A DNA stretch of 6,309 nt, taken from the NCBI GenBank assembly GCA_049794535.1, contig JBARCX010000307.1:1-6309 (forward strand), in the 5' to 3' direction. Under the pieces are notes generated by a model. It searched no databases. It saw only the letters and a list, made by a program, of their open reading frames with translations, and was not told where the DNA came from. Position numbers and translations under genes: made by a program. Shown piece after piece: positions 1-6,281 of the stretch (positions are counted from its first letter, which is position 1; each line of letters begins with the position of its first letter). Origin of the DNA: JBARCX01 sp049794535 (GTDB lineage Bacteria > Pseudomonadota > Gammaproteobacteria > Xanthomonadales > Rhodanobacteraceae).

Positions 1-198
1 CGAAGCGATAAGGACTTAAAGCAATCTTGGCCGACGTCGAGATGTTTAATCCAGCCGACCAATATCACGGCACCCCTATGCCTTAAGCCCTCTTCGCTTC
101 GACGCGTTGCGGTGTAGCCGCATTGTCTAACCGGGTAGCGGACTATCTGATCGCGCAGACCTTCCAACGCTTCTATTCCACGGCGTGCTACCAGCTCG
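1..198. other. Left edge, no confident gene; open minus-strand frame
   Basis: I recognise no gene here. The minus strand has one frame without a stop from position 239 (ATG at 239-237) to the window edge, about 79 codons. It would encode a basic N-terminus drawn from the flanking repeat (KKRNPKKWPYELVARRGIE), then an unfamiliar stretch containing GAVILVGWIKHLDVGQDCF. The frame could be the N-terminal part of a gene leaving the window, or simply a repeat-derived open frame. No ribosome binding site was identified for it. The plus strand also has a frame open from 1 to a TAG at 115-117, but its translation looks less protein-like. Confidence 0.3.
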
Positions 199-227
199 TA
201 AGGCCATTTCTTTGGGTTACGTTTCTT

Positions 228-296
228 GACTCCGGGCATCCATGCCCTCCGCCCTTCGGGCCAGCTGCGCTGTTCGCACTCGCTCCTGCGTGTGCG
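228..296 (+). repeat. Extra 69-bp module present only in the left repeat arm
   Basis: Aligning the two arms places the shared TTTCTT directly against TGGGCCA in the right copy. In the left copy those two sequences are separated by this segment. It contains a small hairpin, GCCC-TTC-GGGC, near 251-261, and the short word GGGCCA at 258-263, which recurs at the segment's right junction (298-303). It could be an inserted module, or a module deleted from the right arm. Confidence 0.6.
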
Positions 297-395
297 TGGG
301 CCAACAAAGAAAAGTGACTTGGCCACCGGCAGGCGGTCGAAACGCCCGCTGCGTAAGCGGCACACTGGCGATATCGCAATAACCAGACGACAACG

Positions 396-428
396 CCACT
401 GGGTCCCTGCCTACGCAGGGACGACGAG
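396..428 (+). repeat. Hairpin-forming repeat module, left copy
   Basis: The module contains a perfect 8-bp stem with a 4-base loop: GTCCCTGC (403-410), CTAC, GCAGGGAC (415-422). It lacks a following T-run, so it does not look like an intrinsic terminator for plus-strand transcription. It resembles the widespread class of short palindromic intergenic elements of the form CTGGGTCCCTGC...GCAGGGACGACG. A diverged inverted copy lies at 6121-6153. Confidence 0.7.
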
Positions 429-531
429 CCAAAGGCCTCGCGCTCAAACATGCCATGCGCCACCCATACGCGTCATAGCAACACACACCTTAAAGATTGG
501 CATCAAGATTGCTCCCACCCCTATGACGACG

Positions 532-543
532 CCGTCGCGACGG
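532..543. repeat. Perfect 12-bp palindrome CCGTCGCGACGG
   Basis: The sequence CCGTCGCGACGG is its own reverse complement. It lies about 160 bases before the first gene of the cluster. It could be an operator half-site pair, but short GC-rich palindromes also occur by chance in DNA of this composition. No function is assigned. Confidence 0.35.
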
Positions 544-688
544 AAAACCGACGCGACTAATCGTCTTTTGACGCCACCCATCGGCCATAGGGGAAGACCA
601 CAATGCCACCGATCGCAACTCGGCAATGGATGCACTGCCTCGACTTATACGTGAGTCGCATCGCATTGCATTCAACCGCATCGCACTC

Positions 689-692
689 GGAG
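689..692 (+). promoter_or_regulatory. Ribosome binding site deciding the aminotransferase start
   Basis: GGAG is followed by 8 bases and then ATG at 701. The frame is also open to an upstream ATG at 626, but that codon lacks a comparable Shine-Dalgarno sequence. The 25 residues it would add do not resemble the start of the family. The site supports 701 as the start. Confidence 0.7.
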
Positions 693-700
693 TGCCATCG

Positions 701-1825
701 ATGAGCACGTCCGCCAGAATTCCATTACTGGTGGCACAGCTCCCCGATACCGATGCATTACTGCCGTACTTGCGACAGATCGATGCAAACCGCTGGTACA
801 CCAATTTCGGCCCGCTGGTGATCCAACTCGAACAGCGCTTTGCTGCAAGCTTTGCCCCAACACCGATTGCGCCAACCGCGATCACCGCTGCCAGCGGCAC
901 TGCGGGACTCGAATTGGTGTTGGGTGCACTGGAGCTCCCGCCGGGGTCCCGCGTATTGCTTCCAGCACTGACGTTCGTCGCCACCGCCACGGCAGTGATC
1001 CGCGCGGGTTATCAGCCATTGATTGGCGACGTCGACGCATCAACCTGGCTGCTTACGCCGGAAACCGCGCGTGAATATGTCGCGAAGCATCGCGTTGCCG
1101 CTGTGATGCCGGTGGCTACTTTCGGCAACCCACAAGATGTCGATGCATGGGATGCCTTTGTCGCCGAGACTGGCATACCAGTCGTCATCGATGCCGCGGG
1201 AGCGTATGGCAATCAACGCGTCGGTCGATATTGCCATGTCGTTTTCAGCTTGCACGCAACAAAGGCGCTGGCCGCTGGCGAAGGTGGACTGGTGGTGAGC
1301 TACGACCAGACGCTGACCTCGCGCGTGCGGCGACTGAGTAACTTCGGTATCGACCTGGAACGTGGCAGTCAGGTTTTTGTCGCTGGCGAAAACGGCAAGC
1401 TCAGTGAATACCATGCCGCCGTTGCGCATGCCGCGCTGGATCAATGGCCAGTGATGGTCGAGCGACGGCGTGCCGTGCAGGCTCGTTATCAACATGTACT
1501 GGATCAGCACTGTCCGGATATGCGCCTTCAACGCCGCGCCGAGAATGGCATCTATCCGATCCTGGTGGGCCTGCTTCCATCGGGTATGCGCGCACGCGAA
1601 CTGCAACCCGAATTGCTGGCACGCGGTATCGAAACACGCCAATGGTACTGCCCTACTCTGGATCGGCACCCCGCATTTGCCACGTTTGCCGCCGGTCCAT
1701 TGCCCGTAGCGCACGATCTAGCCGAGCGTCTGCTCGGCCTACCGTTCTTCGTCGATATCGATGAAACGCAAATGCTGCGCGTAGGCCACGCCATGGCCGA
1801 ACTGATTCGTGGAGTGCACGCATGA
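701..1825 (+). CDS. DegT/DnrJ/EryC1/StrS family PLP-dependent sugar aminotransferase
   Basis: Predicted cytoplasmic fold-type I PLP enzyme of 374 residues, the usual family length. Family members transfer an amino group, usually from glutamate, to a keto group of a nucleotide-linked sugar. Visible motifs, in order: SGTAGLELVL (65-74, cofactor phosphate region), LPALTFVATATAV (87-99), ATFGNP (139-144), VIDAAGAYG (162-170, with D164 expected to contact the pyridine nitrogen), and FSLHATKALAAGEGG (182-196) with K188 as the Schiff-base lysine. NGKLSEYHAAV (231-241) and GLPFF (346-350) are also typical. The key residues are present, so it should be active. The NGKLSE-type motif recalls VioA-like 4-keto-sugar aminotransferases, but the substrate cannot be fixed from sequence alone. 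The stop overlaps the next start (ATGA), indicating an operon with the acyltransferase. Start 701 is preferred over 626 for its ribosome binding site. Confidence 0.93.
   Translation: MSTSARIPLLVAQLPDTDALLPYLRQIDANRWYTNFGPLVIQLEQRFAASFAPTPIAPTAITAASGTAGLELVLGALELPPGSRVLLPALTFVATATAVIRAGYQPLIGDVDASTWLLTPETAREYVAKHRVAAVMPVATFGNPQDVDAWDAFVAETGIPVVIDAAGAYGNQRVGRYCHVVFSLHATKALAAGEGGLVVSYDQTLTSRVRRLSNFGIDLERGSQVFVAGENGKLSEYHAAVAHAALDQWPVMVERRRAVQARYQHVLDQHCPDMRLQRRAENGIYPILVGLLPSGMRARELQPELLARGIETRQWYCPTLDRHPAFATFAAGPLPVAHDLAERLLGLPFFVDIDETQMLRVGHAMAELIRGVHA
1811..1814 (+). promoter_or_regulatory. Ribosome binding site of the acyltransferase, inside the aminotransferase gene
   Basis: GGAG lies 7 bases before the ATG at 1822, within the last codons of the upstream gene. 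Together with the ATGA stop/start overlap, this suggests translational coupling. Confidence 0.7.
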
Positions 1826-2394
1826 GCCTGATCGATCCGACCCTACTCGGCTTCCGCCAGCTCGGCCGTAACGTACGTATTTATTCAGGCGCCAAGATCC
1901 TCGGCGCTGAATTCATCACGCTAGGCGACAACGTGATCATCGATGACTTCGTGATGATCTACGCGCGGGCGCCGACAATCATCGGCAGCCACGTGCATAT
2001 CGCCTCGTTCTGCTCCATTGCGGGTGGCGGCACGTTGACCATGGGCGACTTCTCCAATCTCTCCTCTGGCGCGCGCGTACTTACCGGCACCGACGACTTT
2101 CTCGGCGGTGGCCTGACGAACTCGACCATACCGGAAGAGATGCGCAAGGTAGATCGATCCTTCGTCGTCATTGGCAGGCACGCCATGATCGGTGCCAACG
2201 CCATCGTGCTACCCGGCAAACACGTCGGTGAAGGCGCCGCCGTCGGTGCCGGCGCTGTGGTCACCAAGGATCTTGCGCCATGGGGCATTTATGCAGGCAA
2301 TCCAGCGCGACGGCTTAAACAACGGCCCGCAGAAACTATTTTGGCCCAGGCGGCGGCATTGCAAGCAGCTCACCCTTTTCAAAGCATCGCTTAA
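1822..2394 (+). CDS. Left-handed beta-helix (hexapeptide repeat) acyltransferase
   Basis: Predicted cytoplasmic acyl-CoA-dependent O- or N-acyltransferase of 190 residues. Imperfect hexapeptide repeats run from about residue 17 to 90 (examples: ITLGDNVIIDDFVMI, TIIGSHVHIASFCSIAGGG, LTMGDFSNLSSGARV) and again from 115 to 150 (VVIGRHAMIGANAIVLPG, VGEGAAVGAGAVVTKDL). The end, WGIYAGNPARRLKQR (154-168), is typical of sugar acetyltransferases. The loop TGTDDFLGGGLTNSTIPEE (88-106) interrupts the helix as in the CatB/WbbJ-like group, where the corresponding segment reads roughly SDDYSG...LTNP. Such enzymes form trimers with active sites between subunits. Overlap with the aminotransferase gene suggests it acts on the same sugar, for example N-acylating the new amine as VioB or FdtC do in their pathways. 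O-acetylation of a finished glycan is equally possible. The family call is firm and the substrate is unknown. Confidence 0.9.
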   Translation: MSLIDPTLLGFRQLGRNVRIYSGAKILGAEFITLGDNVIIDDFVMIYARAPTIIGSHVHIASFCSIAGGGTLTMGDFSNLSSGARVLTGTDDFLGGGLTNSTIPEEMRKVDRSFVVIGRHAMIGANAIVLPGKHVGEGAAVGAGAVVTKDLAPWGIYAGNPARRLKQRPAETILAQAAALQAAHPFQSIA

Positions 2395-2462
2395 GTGCTT
2401 GACCTCGCCTATGTGCTTGAGCACATCGCACCATCACGTCACCTTTTGCTAAAGAGCTACTC
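2395..2462 (+). promoter_or_regulatory. Short intergenic gap with ribosome binding site for the glycosyltransferase
   Basis: The gap contains AAAGAG at 2451-2456, 6 bases before the ATG at 2463, a plausible Shine-Dalgarno. The octamer GTGCTTGA occurs twice (2395-2402 and 2413-2420). The second copy extends to GTGCTTGAGCAC (2413-2424), which can form a 4-bp stem. There is no T-run, so I do not read this as a terminator. Read-through transcription from the upstream pair is likely. Confidence 0.5.
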
Positions 2463-5400
2463 ATGAGCGGTCCGGAAATATCGATCCAGCAGTCGATCCC
2501 GCAGATTCAGCATGTTCAGCTGATGCAGGCGCAGCAACGTATCGAGCTGATGCAGCAATTCTTCGACGAGCATGGTCGGCGCGAGAAGACGCGCTTGCGC
2601 AGCAACGACCTTGCGCGACTCGAACGGATCCGTGCAAGTACTGGTTATGCAGCAGCTTATGCCGAGCAGCCGCTGATCTCGATCATCGTGCCGACCTATA
2701 ACCGGGCGAAGATCATCATCGAGCGCACGTTGCCCAGCATATTGCGTCAGGACTATGCCCATTGGGAGCTACTGATCGTCGCGGATTGCATGGATGAGGC
2801 AGACGCAGCGCTGCTGCGCGATGCGGCCGCTCACGATCCGCGCGTGCATTTCCACAATCTCAAACGTCGCGGCAATTATCCCTCGATGAAAGGCCCGAAG
2901 TGGTATGTCGCGGGCACCAAGCCGATGAACTTCGGCCTGCGATGTGCACGCGGCGCATGGATCGCCCATCTCGATGACGACGACGAGTTCATGCCGCAGC
3001 ACCTGTCGACGTTGTTGCAGGCCGCGCAAACCGCGCGTAGCGAATGGGCACATAGCAAAGTGCTCTTTGTCGATGATCAAGGCAACGAACAATGCCTGGT
3101 GGGCAGCGACACACCGGCACATGGCATGATTTCACGCATCGGCAGTCTTTATCACGCCGGTTTGAAAACATTCCGCTACAACCCCGGCTGCTGGAAGTAC
3201 TTCTATCCGGGTGATTGGGATCTATGGGAACGCCTGCTGCAAATGGGCGTAAGCCATGCGCATGCGCCACTGGTCACAGCCATCCATCACGGCGAGTATT
3301 TCCGCCGCGATACGGTCAATGCTGATGGAAGCGCCGCGACCAACATCGTTCAACGCGTGCTTAGTCCAACTGAACTCTATAGACAGTGGCTAGCACCGTT
3401 GCGCCTGAGCACGCAGCAACTGGCGTTGCAGAAAACACGCCAGGATCTGTGCCAGGCGCATGTCATCGTGATCGATGTCACGGGCGACACGAATGGACTG
3501 TTACGCAGCTTGGCCAGCTTGAACACGCAGCACCATTTGCCACTCAGCATCAGTGTGCTTTCCAGCGATGAGCTATCCATCGATAGTGCATCGATCGCTG
3601 GTGATATCTCGCTGCAACCGCTGCGCAGCGATTGGGTCGCCCAATTCAACGAGCTGATTCGTGATAGCCAAGCCGAGTGGGTATTACCACTGTATGCCGG
3701 CGACGAACTCGCCGAACACGCTCTACTCCTGCTTGCCGAGCACGTTGGCGCGCAGCCTGAACTCGCCTGTTGCTATCTCGATGAAGATGTTTGCGATAGC
3801 GATGGCTATGACCAACCGCTATTCAAACCCGATCTCAATCTCGATCTGTTACGCAGCTATCCCTATATCGGCCGCACATTGGCCATGAAACGCGAGGCGT
3901 TAGTCGCACTCGACGGCTGGAACCCAGGTTTCGACCAGCTTGCCCATTACGATTTCGCTTTCAGGGCGATCGAGCATTACGGCCTGGGCTCGGTTGGACA
4001 CCTTGCCGAAATGCTTTACCACGCTGGCCTGCCGCATACGCAATGGTTGGCCTCGGAGCCGGTACAGAGTCAATCCGCGGCGGTGGTCAGCGCGCACTTG
4101 GCGCGACTCAACATCTCGCATGACATGCAACCGGGCGCATTGCCTGGTGTGAATCGCGTGCGCTATCTGCATGCCTATCAGCCTGCGGTATCGATCATCG
4201 TACCGACCCGCGATCAGCTACCGATGCTCAACGGCTTGATCGACAGCCTGCTCGCCAAGACCAGCTATAAAAACTACGAGCTGCTTATCGTCGATAACGA
4301 CAGCCAAGAGCTGGCCGCTTGCGCATATCTCGATGGCATTGAGCGACTGAATAGTCCGCAGTTGCGCGTGCTGCGTTATCCGCACCCGTTCAACTACTCG
4401 GCGATCAACAACTTTGCTGCCGCATCCGCCCGTGGCGAATACCTGATCTTGCTCAACAACGATACGGCCGTGCTGCATGACGACTGGATCGAACAACTGC
4501 TCAATCATGCGCAACGCCCTGAAGTAGGTATCGTCGGAGCCAAGCTGCACTATCCCGACGGCCGCATCCAGCACGGCGGCGTGACACTAGGCTTGCGCGG
4601 CCCGGCTGATCATCCCTTCATCGGCCAGCCGATGGATGCCACCGGTTACATGCACCGATTGCAGATGGATCAAAACTACACGGCGGTGACTGCCGCCTGC
4701 CTGATGATCCGCAAATCGGTCTACGATGCCGTCGGTGGCCTCGACGAGCAGGATTTTAAAGTCTCTTACAACGACGTCGACCTGTGTCTTAAAGCCCATC
4801 AGGCCGGTTATCTCACCGTGTGGACACCGTATGCACGGCTGATGCACGAAGGCAGCGTCAGCCAGAACAAGGTCGACAAAACCAAACAAAAAGCCAAAAT
4901 CAAACGCTTCCAGGGTGAGCAGCAGGCGATGTACCGCAAGTGGCTACCGCTGCTGGCACGTGACCCCGCGTATAACCGTAATCTCGATCTGGACGGTGCA
5001 GGCTTTGATCTCGACCAACGTCGGAGTATGGCCTGGCAACCCTTCGTCAAACCTTTGGCGCCGCGCATGTACTGTGTATCAGCGTATGCTCAGGGCTGCG
5101 GACATTACCGGGTGCGCCAACCTTTCATGTCAATGCAGCGCGAGGGCATTGCCGAAGGTGTGATCGCCGATGCACACCTCACGCCCATCAACATGGAGCG
5201 CTTTGGAGCAGATACGATCATCTTGCAGCGCCAGCTCAGCGACGATCAAATCAATATCATGCGCGGCTACAAGGATTTCATCCGCGCATTCAAAGTCTAT
5301 GAACTGGATGACTACCTTCCCAACGTGCCAGTGAAAAGTGCATTCCACGGCGCGATGCCCAAAGATGTACTCAAGGCAATCCGCAAAGCCGTGTCGCTGA

Positions 5401-6041
5401 CCGATCGCTTTATTGTCTCTACCGAATCGCTGGCGGAGCAGTTTGCCGGTCTGCACGACGATATCCGCGTGGTTCGCAACCGCCTGCCAGTCAGTTGGTG
5501 GAGCACGCACACCAGCCAGCGTCGCGTCGGCAGCAAGCCACGCGTCGGCTGGGGCGGGGGCACCAGCCATCGCGGTGATCTGGAATTGATTGCCGACGTG
5601 GTGCGCGACCTGGCCGGTGAAGTGGAATGGGTGTTCTTCGGCATGTGCCCCGACAAGCTTCGCCCGTACATACATGAATTCCACCCAGGCGTACCGATCG
5701 AGGAATACCCAGCCAAGCTGGCCTCGCTCAACCTCGATCTGGCGCTAGCACCGGTGGAAGACAATGTATTCAACGCCTGCAAGAGCAATCTTCGGCTACT
5801 GGAATACGGCGCGTGCGGTTTCCCTGTCGTATGCAGTGACATCACCTGTTACGAGGGTGACCTGCCGGTAACTCGGGTGAAGAATCGCTATAAGGATTGG
5901 ATGGCTGGCATTCGCATGCATCTGGATGATTTGGATGCTGCGGCGAAGGCGGGTGACGCGTTGCGTGAGGCGGTTCGGGCGGACTGGATGCTGACGGGTG
6001 AGCATCTGACGCATTGGCGTGATGCTTGGCTGCCTAACTAA
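2463..6041 (+). CDS. Giant multidomain glycosyltransferase (GT2 + degenerate GT2 + GT2 + GT4-like)
   Basis: A 1192-residue protein, expected to be cytoplasmic or membrane-associated and to build a surface polysaccharide; no signal peptide or obvious membrane span is seen. Residues 1-65 are Gln- and charge-rich and probably helical. Module 1 (about 71-285) is GT2: LISIIVPTYN, LDDDDEF (170-176) carrying the DXD site, and GDWDLWERL (250-258) at the usual ED-base position. Module 2 (about 329-525) resembles a GT2 domain (YLDEDVCDSDG, PLFKPDLNLDLL, YDFAFRAIE), but its DXD site reads LYAGDEL (410-416). Module 3 (about 574-800) is a complete GT2: VSIIVPTRD, LLNNDT (663-668), YNDVDLCLKA (769-778) and LMHEGSVS. 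Module 4 (about 868-1192) is GT4-like: GCGHYRVRQP, VYELDDYLPN, and CKSNLRLLEYGACGFPVV (1106-1123). Related proteins are known in O-antigen clusters. Acceptors, donors and linkages cannot be predicted. It probably shares an operon with the upstream pair. Confidence 0.93.
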   Translation: MSGPEISIQQSIPQIQHVQLMQAQQRIELMQQFFDEHGRREKTRLRSNDLARLERIRASTGYAAAYAEQPLISIIVPTYNRAKIIIERTLPSILRQDYAHWELLIVADCMDEADAALLRDAAAHDPRVHFHNLKRRGNYPSMKGPKWYVAGTKPMNFGLRCARGAWIAHLDDDDEFMPQHLSTLLQAAQTARSEWAHSKVLFVDDQGNEQCLVGSDTPAHGMISRIGSLYHAGLKTFRYNPGCWKYFYPGDWDLWERLLQMGVSHAHAPLVTAIHHGEYFRRDTVNADGSAATNIVQRVLSPTELYRQWLAPLRLSTQQLALQKTRQDLCQAHVIVIDVTGDTNGLLRSLASLNTQHHLPLSISVLSSDELSIDSASIAGDISLQPLRSDWVAQFNELIRDSQAEWVLPLYAGDELAEHALLLLAEHVGAQPELACCYLDEDVCDSDGYDQPLFKPDLNLDLLRSYPYIGRTLAMKREALVALDGWNPGFDQLAHYDFAFRAIEHYGLGSVGHLAEMLYHAGLPHTQWLASEPVQSQSAAVVSAHLARLNISHDMQPGALPGVNRVRYLHAYQPAVSIIVPTRDQLPMLNGLIDSLLAKTSYKNYELLIVDNDSQELAACAYLDGIERLNSPQLRVLRYPHPFNYSAINNFAAASARGEYLILLNNDTAVLHDDWIEQLLNHAQRPEVGIVGAKLHYPDGRIQHGGVTLGLRGPADHPFIGQPMDATGYMHRLQMDQNYTAVTAACLMIRKSVYDAVGGLDEQDFKVSYNDVDLCLKAHQAGYLTVWTPYARLMHEGSVSQNKVDKTKQKAKIKRFQGEQQAMYRKWLPLLARDPAYNRNLDLDGAGFDLDQRRSMAWQPFVKPLAPRMYCVSAYAQGCGHYRVRQPFMSMQREGIAEGVIADAHLTPINMERFGADTIILQRQLSDDQINIMRGYKDFIRAFKVYELDDYLPNVPVKSAFHGAMPKDVLKAIRKAVSLTDRFIVSTESLAEQFAGLHDDIRVVRNRLPVSWWSTHTSQRRVGSKPRVGWGGGTSHRGDLELIADVVRDLAGEVEWVFFGMCPDKLRPYIHEFHPGVPIEEYPAKLASLNLDLALAPVEDNVFNACKSNLRLLEYGACGFPVVCSDITCYEGDLPVTRVKNRYKDWMAGIRMHLDDLDAAAKAGDALREAVRADWMLTGEHLTHWRDAWLPN

Positions 6042-6120
6042 GAGTAGGTTCGTGCGAGGTTTTTCCGCGCTGTTGAAGTGCATCTGCATTGTTATTGGCT
6101 TGCGTGATGCAGCGGTCTCG
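6042..6120. other. Gap between the glycosyltransferase gene and the right repeat
   Basis: No gene and no convincing intrinsic terminator are present. A TTTTT run at about 6060-6064 is not preceded by a stable stem. CTGCAT and ATGCAG in the 6081-6115 region could pair across a 17-base loop, but no T-run follows. Confidence 0.45.
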
Positions 6121-6153
6121 CTCGTCGTCCTTGTGTAGGCAGGGGCCCAGTGG
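6121..6153 (-). repeat. Hairpin-forming repeat module, right copy
   Basis: Diverged inverted copy of 396-428. The stem partners are GTCCTTGT (6127-6134) and GCAGGGGC (6139-6146). Read as RNA from the plus strand, all eight pairs survive, three of them as G-U wobbles. No T-run of terminator type follows. Confidence 0.6.
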
Positions 6154-6281
6154 GGTGGTCGCGACAACCTCGCGCTATCGCTAGTGGGCCGCTTACGCAG
6201 CGGGCGTTTCGAACCCCTGCCGGGGTCCGAGTCACCTTTCTTTGCTGGCCCAAAGAAACGTAACCCAAAGAAATGGCCTTA
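6121..6281 (-). repeat. Right copy of modular intergenic repeat (inverted-repeat arm)
   Basis: This is the inverted counterpart of 199-428. It shares identical blocks of 29 bases (6253-6281) and 25 bases (6188-6212), plus a 33-base block at 6121-6153 with three mismatches. It lacks the 69-bp module found in the left arm. Weaker similarity to the left arm continues outward from 6282 to the window end. It is non-coding as far as I can see, and no transposase lies between the arms. Confidence 0.85.

Larger units (their letters stand above)
199..428 (+). repeat. Left copy of modular intergenic repeat (inverted-repeat arm)
   Basis: This segment matches the reverse complement of 6121-6281 in ordered blocks. 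A 29-base block at 199-227, with core TTTCTTTGGGTTACG, is identical to 6253-6281. The block around 298-322 (GGGCCAACAAAGAAAAGTGA) is near-identical to about 6231-6252. A 25-base block at 337-361 (core AACGCCCGCTGCGTAAGCGG) is identical to 6188-6212, and a 33-base block at 396-428 matches 6121-6153 at 30 positions. Sequence between blocks is poorly conserved. This arm also carries about 69 bases (228-296) absent from the right copy. Short open frames across it are not convincing genes. I associate the core with dispersed intergenic repeats of Xanthomonadales; that attribution is from memory. Confidence 0.85.
429..700. other. Leader region upstream of the three-gene cluster
   Basis: No gene is supported here. 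The cluster's promoter should lie in this stretch, but no hexamer pair is good enough to call. TTGGCA (497-502) has only TATGAC at a 19-base spacing, and TTGACG (568-573) has no usable -10 box at 16-18 bases. There is a perfect 12-bp palindrome at 532-543, and a 9-base direct repeat CGCATCGCA at 657-665 and 677-685, one 20-base step apart. No JUMPstart/ops-like element (GGCGGTAGC) was seen. Confidence 0.6.

Noticed and set aside
403..422. Intrinsic transcription terminator
   Set aside because: The stem is strong but is not followed by a T-run on the plus strand, and its counterpart at 6127-6146 also lacks one.
226..654. 142-codon plus-strand open frame
   Set aside because: It runs through the non-coding repeat and its hairpins, has low-complexity composition and no recognisable motif.
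626..700. Alternative upstream ATG extending the aminotransferase by 25 residues
   Set aside because: The added segment is unlike family N-termini and no good ribosome binding site precedes 626, whereas GGAG is well placed before 701.
490..990. 166-codon minus-strand open frame
   Set aside because: It overlaps the 5' part of the well-supported aminotransferase gene on the opposite strand and shows no family motif.
1040..1714. 224-codon minus-strand open frame
   Set aside because: It lies wholly opposite the aminotransferase, whose motifs are clear; it is a shadow frame of GC-rich coding DNA.
5130..5684. 184-codon minus-strand open frame
   Set aside because: It lies wholly opposite the GT4-like module of the glycosyltransferase and has no independent support.
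199..6281. Insertion sequence or composite transposon
   Set aside because: The inverted arms look like intergenic repeat modules rather than IS ends; there is no transposase and no target-site duplication was found.
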